A stretch of 64,000 nt of DNA, taken from NCBI GenBank assembly GCA_019802505.1, contig JAFMOC010000191.1, forward strand, positions 248,001 to 312,000, written 5' to 3'. The stretch is from Corydoras sp. C115 (lineage: Eukaryota; Chordata; Actinopteri; Siluriformes; Callichthyidae). Both the position numbers and the translations under genes were made by a program. The stretch's first letter is position 1. Every line of letters starts with the position of its first letter. Positions 12,517 through 25,600 of this stretch are shown here, piece by piece. The notes beneath the pieces were generated by a model. That model was not told where the DNA came from. It was given only the letters and a program-made list of their open reading frames with translations, and made no database searches.

Positions 12517-15500
12517 AACACCCACTAGGCTTAAGCGGCTTTTTAAAGTCTTTGTGGGATGAATTAAAGAGGCCCCACATTCATCAAGTGGAAAAGAGGG
12601 GGAGGGACGATCACAAGAGGCTGTTTGATGAGTATCATCAATAGGATGTTTGATCCTTTCAGTATACCATGTAATGCAACACTAAATGGTGGAGTGTATA
12701 TCTATTTGGGTTGAAGATTGGTCATGATTTCATATGGAAACTGAGAGAGTGATGTAACTCTGAAACGCTGCTGGATTAACGACTGCTAAGTTTAACCATC
12801 TTATACTTAAATATAATTTCCATCTCCACTGTAACCAGGTAAATTCCACTTATTTTCCATTTAAAATAAGAATTATATCCCCGACGCGGAGCCGAACACC
12901 ACCGACCAGTATTTTTACAGTCAATCGATCGCGGCTCCAAGAAGCAGTTCAGGAGAGAAATAAAAGAGATTTGGGGCCGGTCATGAAAATGTTCACGGGA
13001 GTTAAATAAGCACAGAGTGAATAAAACAATAAATGTCTGGAAAAGTGAATCGGTTTTCAGGGTCAGATTCGACTCAGATAAACAACAGCTTGGCGCGCGG
13101 CCTACGTCAGGATTTGTAGGTAATTAGCGTAACCCGATGTGTGGCGGAGTATGATTGCAGACTTGATGAAAACAAAGCAGCGAGCTGTAATTACACAAAG
13201 AATTGGCTGATTTCTTGGAAACCATTTCTTGGAAACCATTTCTGGAGCCTCTTTGCGTTTCAAAACGAGCTCTCGCTTCAGGTTTAAACCGGCCATGTAC
13301 ACGCTGTCTGCGGCGAAGTCAGTTCAGCGCGACGGAGATAAAAACCGGGGCTAATTAAAATTCAGAAACACCATCCATCTGTCAAAACACACAGATTCAG
13401 GAGTGACAGCATGTTTTTCCTCCCCCTAGATTACCTAAAATGACTTTTTATGAACCCGGCCAGAAGAAATGCCAGGGAGGTAAATAAACACGAGGCGAAT
13501 GTCTTTTGAACAAAGCTCCTCCATACAGCTGATGAAATCTTCCACAATACGCTCTAATCTTCTTAAAGGAATCTTTCCAGTGACACTAACCTGATTAAGG
13601 CACGAGTAATTCAATCCACGGCACAGAGATGTCAAACACAGCGGCAGACTTGTTAACCTTCAGGCCTTTTTCCTGCTGAAAATTCTAATAGCGGGGCTGA
13701 GATTTAGAGCGAGGATGAAGACGTCCTCTGACAGAACTCAAACGCCAAGCTGGAAGTCTAAAGGGGAGCTCTGAAAATAAATGCACAACGATCTATTCAG
13801 CCAAGGGTTCCACGATGATAAATGTCCCCATTAGGAGACATGCTCGACAACAGCTGTCCGGAGCTGATCACAAGCCATAGAAATCAAAGCTCCTTTGTAA
13901 AGCCTGGAGATCTAGATCGTTGAAAAATGAGTTGCGACCGGCGCCTGAGAACACGCACCAAACTGCACACGTATGTGTGCTGTAATTGAGAAGCGAACGA
14001 ACGTTTCATAATCTTCCGCCCTAATTTCAGTGTGATGATATTAACAGGGTTGCAGACCAGCCTGCGCTTTTATAATGTGCCAGCTAAATATGTAGCCCAT
14101 TATCCAATCAATAACCCACAAACGACTGGCTTTAATCAAGCTAAATATGTAAATTAAAAGTAATAAACCTATTACAATAAGAACAACGCTAACCATATAA
14201 TTATCTACCACATAAAAAACGCACTTTGCGGGGTGATACACAACGTCCTGGGCTACATTTTTCTTTGTCTAGTTCATTTAAAACAGAATTAATTAGAATG
14301 CACAACCTGGCACCCAGATATACCATGTGATACCAATCAGACATGTCAAAGTAAAGAGCTTTCATTGGCCACTGACAAGCTCATAATGTTATTATAAATG
14401 TCTGACAACATGGATTTTTCAGACATACCCCTCTGGTAATCCACTAACATGGTCTGAAAAAGCTGCCACAGCTCAGACCATAGGAAGTTGTTGAGCTAAA
14501 GATGCTCTCTGTTGTCAGATACTTACAATAGCATCATCAACCTCAACCTGCACAGGCGTTTGTTTTGACAGGCGTGATCACTGCATTCACTGAGAAGCTA
14601 TTTAAGGGTGGCTCATGGACCCACAACAGAGAAAACAGAGAGCAGGTTACATGACAACAAAGCTTTTTTTTAAGCAAACTACAGTAAACAGGTGAGAAAG
14701 TGTTTAAGATGTATAATATGTGAGAGGGGTGCATTAGAAATTTTAGGAGTTGTGTTTTCAGTGCCGTACTGCTTGCATGCAGAGATCATACACAACCCTG
14801 GTGCGTGTGCAGAACACATTTTAATTAATAACAGCAGAAAATCCACTTCCAGTCCGTTCCAAGGTGAAATTCAGACCAATACCGGGGTCTGATAACGATA
14901 GCGATACCCTGTAATGGACTGGTGCATCTCAAATAGCAAGGTGAAGACAGCAGGGGGGGTGTGGATAAGCCTGCAAGTGCTGTGCAAATGAGACATTTTA
15001 ATGGTCTTAGAGGCAGTGTGAAGTTTAGCATGCTTTAATTGAACCATCATTACCCCAGTTACTAAGAAACCAAATGCAAACTTAGAATAATTGCAGGCCA
15101 CCAGCACTAACCTCTACAATTACCGAGATCTTTCGAAAGGCCAGGGAAGGATCAACTAACCAATATTGTTTTAGGCTTAAATGAATTTGCATTCCAGGTT
15201 AATACGCATACAGAAAACAGTCGTCTGCTTTACTAAGCAATGCAACATCTTGAGAGCCTTTGAACTCATTATAAAGTCGATTACAGCTCTGCCTTCAATT
15301 CTGTCTCAATGTCAGACACACCAGGCTGCATCAGAGCACGAGACGGGGATGGGATCTGTACGCTGCATTTCCTTTTGTCTGAGAACAGAGTGAGGTTTCA
15401 GACAAATTAAACCAAAAAGAAGAATTAAATAACCTATTCACACTGTAAAACCATAAAACCAAGGACCATTATTATTAATCATCTAGAATTTTAAATATTG

Positions 15501-15546
15501 GTCCCACCATTGGGAAATTTACAAAATAATAAAGGCATATCATATC

Positions 15547-15578
<32 letters not shown>

Positions 15579-15579
15579 G
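15547..15579 (+). repeat. ATT trinucleotide microsatellite
   Basis: About ten uninterrupted ATT units inside intron 2. No other structure is attached. Confidence 0.9.
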
Positions 15580-17679
15580 CCATTAAACCACAAGCTTGCA
15601 AACATTTAGCAGAACACTACTTAAGAAATCTGGCTTTGTCCGCTGTGAGAGGATTTTAAACCATCAGGACGAGAGCAAAATGTTCAAAATGTCAACGCAA
15701 TGGCCACACGATTACATTTTATGAGCAAATGCAGTTTTAATGGCCGCAGCAGGGGGCTAAACACAGAATCTTGTGTGTGAAATCTGCATGTCCTCCCCAT
15801 GTCCGCATTAGGTCTCTGGTTTCACACATCCAAAAACCTGCCAATGGGTTAAACCAACCCTGCATTAGGGGTGTATGCATCAGTGCACTTGTAAGTAGGA
15901 GGGTCATGTTAGGAAGAGCATCCATTTTAATGCTTAGATTTAGCGATTGCATCAACTTGTACATTCCACAGGACGCCAAGTCTGTCATCAAACGTACAGT
16001 CAACACTGTAAATGGTGCAGTAAACACCTCCTGCTCTTTCAAGCCGATTCTAAAGATTTGGGGATGTTTAATTAATCATTGTCTGGTAATGGAAAAGAGA
16101 TAACGGATGGTCAGTTAAGCATTGAGAATGAAGGTACTGCTGCTCCCCTGCCGCATCTGTTTATCATTACAGACTGCCATGTAACACACAAACTGCTCAC
16201 AGAGTACCAGCACACCACCTCATTAAACCAATTTTCTCCGGCAGGAGACTGACGTGCCCCAATACCACATCGCCCGTCTATTAGAGAACACCCATCCCTT
16301 TAGCCATGGAGTTCCTGAATGAAACGACCGCTCAACAGTAATCTGACCCTGTAAGAACCAGACTTACCGCACTGCTTATTTAGATCAGACAAGCACTTTG
16401 GCAAAGTGTATTGTGTATTATGTTTTCAGTGGTTTTGTGTACTCTTGTATTAGGGTTTTACAAGGTGGATTTAAGTAGCACTCTGCTCCTTCTTTTTCCA
16501 TTTCTTACTGATGGATCTGTAAAATATCTTGATCTCCCCCCCCCCTTCTCTCTCTCTCCTATTTCACCAGCTCTGTAAAGCCCTGCTGCTCTGACAAGCT
16601 ATTCAGTGTGTAGGAGGGTAAAGACTTCATACATTCACAATCCACCCCCCATTCTCGGCCTCTTCCATTTCGTCTTCTCATTTCCCCCGCTCGTCCTTCC
16701 AGGCCTGAAGTGCCCTCGTTTTTACAAACACTGCAGAGCTTCCACTTCCCGAGGGTGGTGGTGGTGGTGGTGGTGGAGGGAGGGGGTGATGGTGGGGAAT
16801 GCAACGACTAGATACTTATTATTAGCCCACTGACCAGAGCAACTAGACATCCATCCAATTTCTATTTAGAGAAGCTGTTGCAACTTGAGGCATTGAAAGG
16901 ATCTGGCCTTTCTCATTTATCAGTCTTTGTTTGTTTATCCCCTTTGCTTTCCCCTCTAGCTTTCTCGCCGTTCACCCTGAAAGGTGAAATGAGGCATGGT
17001 GGAAATCCGGCAGTCGACAATGGGAGACAGCTGCTCTCTCTGCCCGGGTCTTTCAGGAGCTGAATTAGCAGCGTGAGCTGGGAGCTCGCCCTTCCCCCCG
17101 CTAGTCCAGGACCACTCACGCTCGCCTTACAAGACTAGCAAGGCGGGGAGGGAGGAGGGGGGGGAACGCTTTGTTTCCAGATCTGCAATCGATTTAACAT
17201 GCAAAGCCGGGACATTTCACCACCTTGTTCGGTTAACCCTCTCAGTCCTGTTTCATTTCTCAGCTTTCTTACCTTGCAACACCGAACTAGACGCGTAACG
17301 GGACGTGCCGGAGGCGCAGAAGTGCGATGTATGTGTGCAGCCCTAATGCGGCAGAGTTCACAGTCTGGGACTCTGGAATGTAGGTTGAGAAGTCACACGG
17401 AGGTCAGTGGCGGTGGCTCAAAATGGCACCTCAAGCACATGTTTTTGGCTTTCACGCTGAAACCAGGAACATGAACAGTGCATTACTGAAGGGGGCTGGA
17501 CAACCTTTCAGCAACGATGGTGGCTTGACAAGCAATTCATCCACTTATTTAATAATAAAACACTCCAATGAGTAAATAACCACGTGTCAAGGAGACAAGT
17601 CAAGAAATCTTACGGTTATTTTTGTCCCTATGAATAAGGTCAGAAGCTTAAAAAGAGTGAAAAGAGACAAGTAAATAAA

Positions 17680-18000
17680 ATACACTAGACAGTATCAGTT
17701 CCTTAACACTCCTTTGAACATAACCTACCTTATTATAACCTTCTGAACCACAGGTGTGTAAAATCAACATCAAGAAATAGGATAACTGTATGATTTCAAC
17801 AGTTTGGGGAAGGTCCCTTTTGTATTCAGAAATGGTTGTGCCATAGTGCACAAAGTAAAAACTATAAAATGTATGAATGGGTCAGTTTGCTTGAAGCCTT
17901 AGACTCAACTCTACTGAAGACCTCAAAGATGAATTGGAAAGCAGACTTTGGGTTAGACCTTGTCAGACCCACTGACTGTTCAGAACTGAGACCAAATTAT
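17680..18000 (+). mobile_element. Tc1-like transposase relic
   Basis: CAGTTTGGGGAAGGTCCCTT, then GTTGTGCCATAGTGCACAAA (the Cys-Ala-Pro-Val-His region of Tc1-like transposases), GAATGGGTCAGTTTGC, and GATGAATTGGAAAGCAGACT (the Asp-Glu-Leu-Glu-Arg region) follow in the family's order. Substitutions and stops make it non-coding. Confidence 0.6.
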
Positions 18001-19051
18001 AACAGCATCATATAAAAGCTTGTGTGGGTGTCTGAATCCTTGAATCCATATAGTGAGTGTACGCGTACGATATGCAGAAAATTTATTCTGTGCGACTTCA
18101 GGAGGTTAACAGCAGATAATCCAAAAAATAACCTTAACCTTAACCCTGACCAGAACCACCCTTACTCTCACCAGAACTCTCACGATTACCACAGACTGCA
18201 GCAATACAAAAGGTACAGAGGTATCCAACCCATATTATCAGAATAAACGTGTTGCTTCAGGAAAACCTTTAACGTGTGCCAAAGTACAAAGCCTCCACAC
18301 GTGAGTGGGTACCAAGTCCAACATTTAATCCCTAAGAACGTTGATTCCTTTTATGGGAATAACCAGCAGAGAACATCTGCACAGATTACACACCATGTAA
18401 AAGTGATAGCAGTGCTGTAGTTAATGCAACAAAGATGAGACGACAAACGTCAAACCCTCAAAATCCATCTCGCTGTTCGCAATACTTCATTTTGTAAACT
18501 AATGAACGGATCAGGGCAATACTAACCAATACTAATAAGCTACACAAAAGGCGGTGCTTTGAATAAGCTCAATAGTATTCCAGTAATGTAACTGTAGTAA
18601 CTGTAGAACATGGCATGCATGCAGCAATATCAGAATTATGACTCTTAACCTCGTTACTCAGAAACTCCCGTGATGTACAGGAGAAAAATGTAGACAGAAG
18701 AAAACAGATCGCGTTCTGAACATATTTCTGTACCACAGAATGCCATTTTTGCTTTTAAAAATCCTGCTTGGAACATAAGAGCTGCATAACTCACGTGGTG
18801 CCGACTACAGAAGGACCACACGGCTTCAGTGGTCTCAAGCCATGCGGAATAAGAGCGAGCTCTACGGTACATATGAGAAAATGGATCTAACTAAAGCCAG
18901 ACTTGTCCGCATTGGGAATGCAGCTGGAGAATTTGTTAAACGTACCATTTTCAGAGACTAAAATAAGGCCCGATCCAGGACCCCCCCCCACCCCCACTCC
19001 CGTCGCCACCAGCAGCTTGTAATCAAACACTGCAGCTAAAGATCCGCTTAC

Positions 19052-19915
19052 CTTTTCATTTTTCACTTTCTTCAGTGCTCGACACTCGCCGTTATCCATG
19101 TCCTCGGGTTCCGATTTAATGGCCAAAGGTACTATTCCTACAGATTCCAGGGAGTTATTTCCATGTGGCTCTGCGACAGTCATATCCACGTTTTGAGAAT
19201 TGTCAAAGGGGGTGCTACGTGCATTGTTCCCAAGTGCTTGAGCGTTAGCAGCGACCTCCTTCTCGACCACGGCTACCGGTCCTTCGTTTTTCTCCTTCTT
19301 GTTCTTACCTCCGGACACCTCCTTGTCCTTTTTGCTATTCGATACGCCGCGAGAGGCTTTCCCGCCCTTCTCGCTGCCTTTGCCCGGCGTGGCGTTGCCA
19401 CCGGCCGAACCGACCGGCGTCCCGGTAACGTCCCCTTGCGTCCGTCCCTGATGCTCTTTCTTGGCTCCGTCCCCTGCCGGAGACTTAGCACTATTGTCCT
19501 TGGAATTCTTGTTGCGTTTCGATTTGGATTTGCTCTCCTTACCTTGGGGGGCCCCGACGGGGCTCACGAACTTGATATTGTCGGGCAGAGCCGCCACGGC
19601 GCTCGGCGGCGCTGCCATTCCACCTGCCTCCTTGGAGCCAGACATCTCGAGTTTGTCCTTCTCTAAGTCTGCTTCGAGGTCGATGATCAGATTTCCAACG
19701 CCGATGTCCCACTCATCACCGCTGTCGTAAGGGTCCACCGCATTCGAGTCCACACCTTTCCCGCCTGCAGTGCCACCACTTAGGGACATTTTAGTGCCAG
19801 CTCCCCGAGTCGGTCGCTGTAATGTCTGATTGCTCAGACACCCGGGGGGTGGGGAGAAGGGGAAATCGTAGTCTCAACGTATCGATACCAATTTCCCAAA
19901 CACCCACATCTTGCC
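19052..19915 (-). CDS. znf609: ZNF609 exon 2: 5' UTR end plus first coding exon (codons 1-246)
   Basis: The minus-strand ATG is at 19787-19789 and 246 codons run to AAAAG|GTAAGC, with the last exon base at 19052, so the exon ends in phase 0. The protein matches ZNF609 as I recall it: MSLSGG start, acidic [18 protein letters not shown] block (residues 21-38), NIKFVSPV (71-78), and lysine-rich runs at about 84-97, 108-112 and 152-168 that look like nuclear localisation signals. The human exon ends at the same Lys-Val-Lys-x-Glu-Lys point. ZNF609 is a nuclear regulator reported to work with NIPBL/cohesin and Integrator. Two SUMO-consensus sites (IKSE 224-227, VKNE 242-245) lie near the exon end. 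I chose the 5' boundary at TATAG|GGCAAG (19915) because a long pyrimidine tract precedes it. That gives 126 nt of UTR. Weaker acceptors exist at CTGAG (about 19832) and TACAG (about 19816). The open frame past 19052 (to 18887) is intronic read-through. The paralogue ZNF608 fits less well. Teleost a/b copy is not decided. Confidence 0.93.
19874..19909 (-). promoter_or_regulatory. In-frame upstream ORF in the ZNF609 exon 2 leader
   Basis: An ATG at 19907-19909 opens 11 codons ending at TGA (19874-19876), in the same frame as the main start at 19789. It exists only if the acceptor at 19915 is used. In the linear mRNA it could reduce initiation at the main ATG. In a circular RNA its stop would end the circular reading frame. 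Confidence 0.45.
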
Positions 19916-20019
19916 CTATAAAAGACAGACAGGCAAAGAAGGTAAGTTTTGGCATAGACATTGTACTAAACATAGAAAACATTTAATCATTCTATGTGCA
20001 GTAACTGGTTACTGTGCAA

Positions 20020-20150
20020 TTTGTTGTTTTATTGTATTGAGCGATTTAAGAATATTGTGCAATTATGGTGTACATCATGCTTTTACAGTTTGTCTATCGT
20101 AATATTGTGTATTTACGGCAGGACCAATAAAGGTTTATCTTATCTTATTT
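20020..20150 (+). repeat. LINE-like 3' end
   Basis: An AT-rich stretch ends ACCAATAAAGGTTTATCTTA followed by TCTTATTT. This resembles the short-repeat tails of fish LINE 3' ends. No reverse transcriptase fragment is visible upstream, so the assignment is tentative. Confidence 0.35.
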
Positions 20151-22107
20151 TAAGCCAAACGGCAATGCAGCCCAAGTTCAGAGAGATGCTCGATACCATG
20201 CTCATGGACTTGGGCTTTTGTTCTAATCCATTCCAATACATCATCAGGGCAATTGTTCTGCTTTAGTTGTACGTTGCTTGTTACTGACATCCACTAAATG
20301 AGATACAGATTACCGCTTAGTTTAAAAAAAAAAAAATTATGTTGAATATGGAAGCAACATCTGAGAGAACCGACTTTGACTCTACATCAGAAAGAACCCA
20401 CAGATCATTACTTGTGCATCTCTAGTTGTCAAAAATCTGCGATCTCCTAAAACTCCTGCCCTCCCAATGCTTAAAGCTCATAACCTAATTGAGGCAGCCA
20501 TGCTCATTCACAGGCTGAAAAGCCCAGGGAGGCTTAGCACGCAAAAGCATGAAAGGCTAACCCTAAAGGAAGGAGCACGTCCTTTGACCTCACTCGTTGT
20601 AAATAATTAACACTGACGTCTGCAGCATCTGTTCTTTGTGACCACAGAGGTAGGGTGGAGGGAGGGGGGGGGGGTATTCCGCGAGACGAGCGAATGAAAG
20701 CAAGTGTTCTGTTTATTCCAAATTTACACCCTCATACAGCTACCTCTCACATTACCTTAATGAGAAGCAGCTCACCTCACAACAGCACTACAGTCTTCCC
20801 GAGTGAAGCAGGCGAGGACTTCGGTTCGGCTCACCTTACCGGCCTGGGTACATTAAACCCATGTCTTTTGATCTTTACAGCGATGCATACATCACCGCCG
20901 ACAACCACGAAAACCAAGCAGCGAGTGTGAAAGTCAGTGTTTATCAGTTCCCCTGTCATCACACACGGTTCTGCTTTTTCGAGCTTCACGTGAAGGTAAA
21001 CGGATTACGACTGAATCGTTTTTGTGATGCATGGCAAAGTGCTGGCTGAGGGGTCACTATATATAAGTGTAGCTGATACCCTGCGAACTGCGGGCTTCCA
21101 CTCACACGTTATAAAGAACAGCTGAAGGGCTTCGGGTTGTCGGTGAGAATTTGTGGAAGTGAAAGAAAGATAATGGTGTTAAATAAATAAATATAGGTCG
21201 ATCGCTGAGATATCAGCGGAGTGGTGTATTAAACGACACAGAAGCATATTTCAAGCTCATTACACCCTCAGCCAACTAGAACTATAAATTAAAGGGCCGC
21301 TTTTGCGCCGTACATACGGAGCGGTATCGGCCGGACCTGAGGAAATAAAATGCCAGAGGATTTGAAAAGGTCAGATTTGAATATCCGCCTCAAAAGAAGG
21401 TTTCATTAATATCACACGACCCGAGGAAGAAAAAACAGGGCATGACTGAGCGTTTACAGCGTTACCCCGCGAACAAGGCAGCAGCACTGTGGATGATGTT
21501 TTATGTTTATTGCATGGCGTCTCCTCATGCTCGTTTCATCCATGGTTACAGCAGCTCCGGGGCATTAAAAGGAGAAGGGCGTAAAAGCAGTGACTGATTC
21601 ATTAAGTTCAGTGCCACCGAAGAGCCACAGAGGAGCGGTCACCTAATCATCCGCAGATGGTCAGGCCTTCAAAGTGAATAGAGCTGCTGCTCAAAAACGT
21701 ACTGCTGCCCCAAAAAACACCCTGATAAAATGCTTAAAGAAGGTCAGGCGCAGTTTATAAGCTCTGGAGCCATGCAGGAGTGGACAGAGCCTTCATATAT
21801 AGTCTTGTGAAACAGGCAAAGTAACTAAAAGTGACTCAATCCAGTGCGAGAACGAAAATTTGAGGAGTCAATAGGAGGCACAGTCATGTGAGGATGGGTA
21901 TAAAGACTACAGCCTTCGAGTATCGTGTAAAAGTGTTCTATTCATACAGTCATGTGACCCGTGGTTATTTTATAGCCCAGTTTATAATGATCCGGACCTT
22001 CTGGGAATCTTTTTGCTGTAAGGTGGTTGCATTAATACATACAGACAACAGAAAGTGCCCCACAGAGTTACACCCTTCTAATTATTTTGGTCAACTGTAT
22101 CCTTCTA

Positions 22108-22432
22108 GGCGGCACGGTGGCTTAGTGGTTAGCACGTTCGCCTCTCAGCACTAGGGATTCCCGGTTCGAATCCCCCATCTGGGTGGAGTTTCCATGTTCT
22201 CCCCGTGTCAGCGTGGGTTTCCTCCGGGTTCTCCGGTTTCCTCCCACAGTCCAAAAACATGGATCAAGTCAATTGAATTCTCCAAATTGCCCCATATAGA
22301 GTGTGTCTGTGTGAGTGAGTGTGTGCCCAGCGATGGATTGGCATCCTGTCCTGGGTGTATCTGCCCAGCGCCCGAAACGTTCTCCCCTGGATGGGCATGG
22401 GGAACCCCCCGCGAAGATAATGAATGAATGAA
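22108..22432 (+). mobile_element. HE1-like tRNA SINE, full length with target-site duplication
   Basis: The best single copy in the window. The head GGCGGCACGGTGGCTTAGTG holds an A-box-like segment, followed by GGTTCGAATCC (perfect B box). The body contains TTTCCTCCGGGTTCTCCGG, CCACAGTCCAAAAACATGG and TGGATGGGCATGGGGAACCC, with an AATGAATG tail. TGTATCCTTCTA occurs at both ends (22096-22107 and 22433-22444), which is a 12-bp target-site duplication from LINE-mediated retroposition. Confidence 0.92.
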
Positions 22433-22524
22433 TGTATCCTTCTAACTCTATTAGAATCACACAGGAAGGTTCTTTACTGTTCTGGCAACAAAAGACAGAG
22501 TCAGATTTAAAAGTGCCTGCCTAT

Positions 22525-22600
22525 CTGCGCATCAAGCACCTTTGAGATGAACTAGAACAGCGATTGGAAGCTTGGGCATAAAAGGTCCTGCAGATATTCT
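22525..22600 (+). mobile_element. Tc1-like transposon remnant
   Basis: CACCTTTGAGATGAACTAGA followed by ACAGCGATTGGAAGC matches the segment of fish Tc1-like transposase that encodes the third catalytic region. Only a short, decayed piece remains. Confidence 0.45.
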
Positions 22601-25600
22601 GCTACTTTTATCCCCACAGTGCATGTGATTGAAATGTGGCTCGGCCGAAAGCATTGTGTTCAGCCTTGACATAACAAGCACCGGCAGACGGATGACTCAC
22701 ATATGCACCATTCACAGCGTGAAGCCTGGAACAATCAATTCTTACACTAAATATTGTTTCCCAACAGAATTCTTCATGATGTCGATAAAGGCTTAAAGAC
22801 ACAAAGACACAAATAAAACATATTATTTAAAAGCACATTCTCAACTACATCTGGCTGCATCTTATCTTAATTAGATTCGAAGTAATCGAACCTGTGAAAC
22901 CAATCGACCTTGAACGTGACTTATCATCTAAATCAGAACGAGCATGTCATCTTTCATCAATGCTGAATAATTATTGATCTAAATTTCTGCTGCCATTTGG
23001 GAATATGTGAAGTACTATTAACATAAGCTGACTTAATCCTAACAGCCTGCCGTACTTTACATGGTGGATGTGGTTATAAAAGAAGAGATATAGTGTTTAA
23101 TTAAAGCATTTGTGTACATTAGATATGATGCTGCGCGCTCTGGTGTTGACATTATAATCTAGCTGACTGGCGTTGAAGCGGAGCTCAAATCTCATCAATC
23201 ATGTTAAATCATATTGGAATAATATGTAATAAAATGTTTTGTCTCCTGGCTGGTTGTTTTAAAAGCAGAGATTTCTCATTAGCATCAATCACCGTTGGTT
23301 AAATTGATCTTTTTGAGCCTTTAGCGCCTGATCAGCTGTGTGATGTTAAAACTGTATGAAGGAAATGCACGCATGAACAACAACCAGCTGAAGAATTGGT
23401 GGAATTAATAACTTCTGGTCCAGTAGCCACCCCCCTGACATTCATTAAAGGGACGCAATAAAACCATATTACATCAAAAATAATTGATGTCTCAGCGATT
23501 TGGCTTTACAGAGATCTATAATGAAAGCTCTATGGCTCATATCTGCTTTTAAAGTTGCTTTGTTAGCCAAATCTTTAACACCCTGTGCCAACATGAAACA
23601 CAGTGGGCTGAAGATTTCTTAGAAAAACATTTTGAACATTTTAAATGTTTAAAAAATCATGCAGCTGCATTACAACTGATTCACTTGAGCGGCTCTTAAA
23701 ATTTATAAAGGGCGTGGACTGATAGCTTTAGATTGTGAACAATTAACATGCCTCTTATTGAGAGCTAAAGTCAACAGTCTATAGTTCATACATGCAGGCA
23801 CTTTGTTAGGCAAATCTGTCTCGACGCCCGATCACGAAAACCAACATGAGGCTAAAGGATTCCTAGAGAACTTGAGCACTAAATAACCACCGCTGATTAA
23901 TAACTCACAATTTCATTGTTTTTGTACCATCGGTTAAAAACTGTATGCATAAAACCTACAGCATGGATCAGTGATGTTAAGATAACACTTGGACTGAGGA
24001 GGAGGGAGGCTATAGGAAAAAAAAAGACTTTTATTTAAAAAGTATGAATCAGTGTTTTAAAGGCTAAATTTAAAAAATGCCTAAATAAATTGGAAAAGAA
24101 ATCTTTTGCTATGACAACCTCCAGCTACATGTAGACAAATACATCCTTGTTTTTAATTCTACACCAACATTACTTTTCGAGCTCTCCAAAGGGAAGAATC
24201 TCATATCAGTGCAAGTGTGGTTCCACATTAAAAAGACGGTTCTCTGTTTGGTGTGGACAGGCCGAAATATAGAAGCTGTTATTATTGTATCCTCAAATTT
24301 TCTAATGTGTTTAGTTCCTCACTTGTGGAGAAAAGAAATTCGGTTTTATAGTGAGGGTAAAAGAACATCTCAGATGTTTGTGAAAGCAGAGTTATGAAGC
24401 AATGTTGCCAAAACCAAAACCTGTAAAAGAAATGAAGACACTAAAAACAAAACCGTTACCAGCTGTCTACATACACCGACTACATAAATGTTTTATGAGC
24501 CCAACTGAATCAAGCCATGTCTCTTTCCTCTGCACTACAGATACCACATACAACAATAATTAAACCCATAACCAGCTCGTTTCAATCAATGGTCAACCAA
24601 CAACTGCCAAGCCGCCTAAGACTTTGGCTTTAACTAAAAAGGTTGCTACCTAAAACAGATGCAAATGAGCTCATTTGTTAAAGATGAACACATCCAACAT
24701 CAGTGCATGCACCGGTGTATAGAAGAACTCAGTCTGGCACAGTATGCACGGACCTGATTTATATTCTGAGCATACTGCATTTCTTATTACCTGTTAATTA
24801 TAACGACTTTTAACCTTTAAGTTATCAATTACAGAGAAAAGATTAAAAGGATTCCCAAAAGCAAAGTAAACATGAAACCCAAAGAAGCAAGGTTCAAGGG
24901 CAAAAGTCAGAATAACCAGAGTCAGCATCATTAGACATTGTGAGAGTGAATGATTGTGCATGAATGATTACATACAAATCAGCTTGGCTTGGGTGCAGCA
25001 GTGTGGGCTGACTTCTGTTTGTTTTGTTTTACTAGAGCAATAAAGACAACTACCTCACACCCACGTTATTCTATATCAAATAAGCCACTTCATTAGGTAG
25101 ACCATCATGTTTCTGCAATATAATCATTTAGTAGTTTTATCATTTCTGTTATCGGTTATTTAATAATCAGGTCCCCCAAAAAAACAACCATGGAAAAGAT
25201 TCTACTTCATTAAATGAGACTCAGCAGTTCAGCTGAACTTTATAAACCTGAGGGTCACTATGGAGGATTAAAGGATGACTGTGTGGCAACAAATACAACA
25301 ACGGCGTAAAATAGTTAACACAACAAAGAACATCTATATGCAGAGTAAATGAAACTCAGAGATGAACTTAAGCTTTGCTTTCTCATGTATTCCTTAATGA
25401 ACACCATGGTTATGACGACATGAATAATTTATTTCTAATACTTTATAAAATGCAGCATCAGTGTTTTTGTAAATAGGCCTCAACTGACCGCATTCGTCAG
25501 ATCAGCCAACCCCACTCGGCATGAAATGAGTTGTCATTTGCATAGTCCAGTTTTCATGCCCTCTGATTAACCTCATGATGTTCCTTATACACGCGGTAGC

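Larger units (their letters stand above)
2170..19051 (-). other. znf609: ZNF609 intron 2 (16.9 kb)
   Basis: This is bounded by GTAAGC at the exon 2 end and TTCTGTAG at the exon 3 start. It holds one 3' SINE fragment, several tRNA-SINE relics, Tc1-like transposase remnants and one copy of the GCACTGCAGTGACAC-type repeat, each listed separately. The stretches 6.0-7.8 kb, 10.1-12.4 kb and 12.8-17.6 kb show no recognisable repeat apart from poly-T (about 12490-12516) and ATT (15547-15579) tracts. They contain short blocks that could be conserved regulatory DNA, but this cannot be judged without alignment. Confidence 0.85.

Noticed and set aside
18887..19051. Continuation of the ZNF609 open frame past the exon
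   Set aside because: The frame crosses a strong GTAAGC donor exactly where the family's exon ends, and the added residues do not match the family.
19163..19666. 167-codon plus-strand frame
   Set aside because: It is the antisense shadow of the ZNF609 coding exon, with no family match.
22108..22180. tRNA gene suggested by A-box-like and B-box sequences
   Set aside because: The rest does not fold as a tRNA and continues into a SINE body with a target-site duplication. The same applies to every other HE1-like copy.
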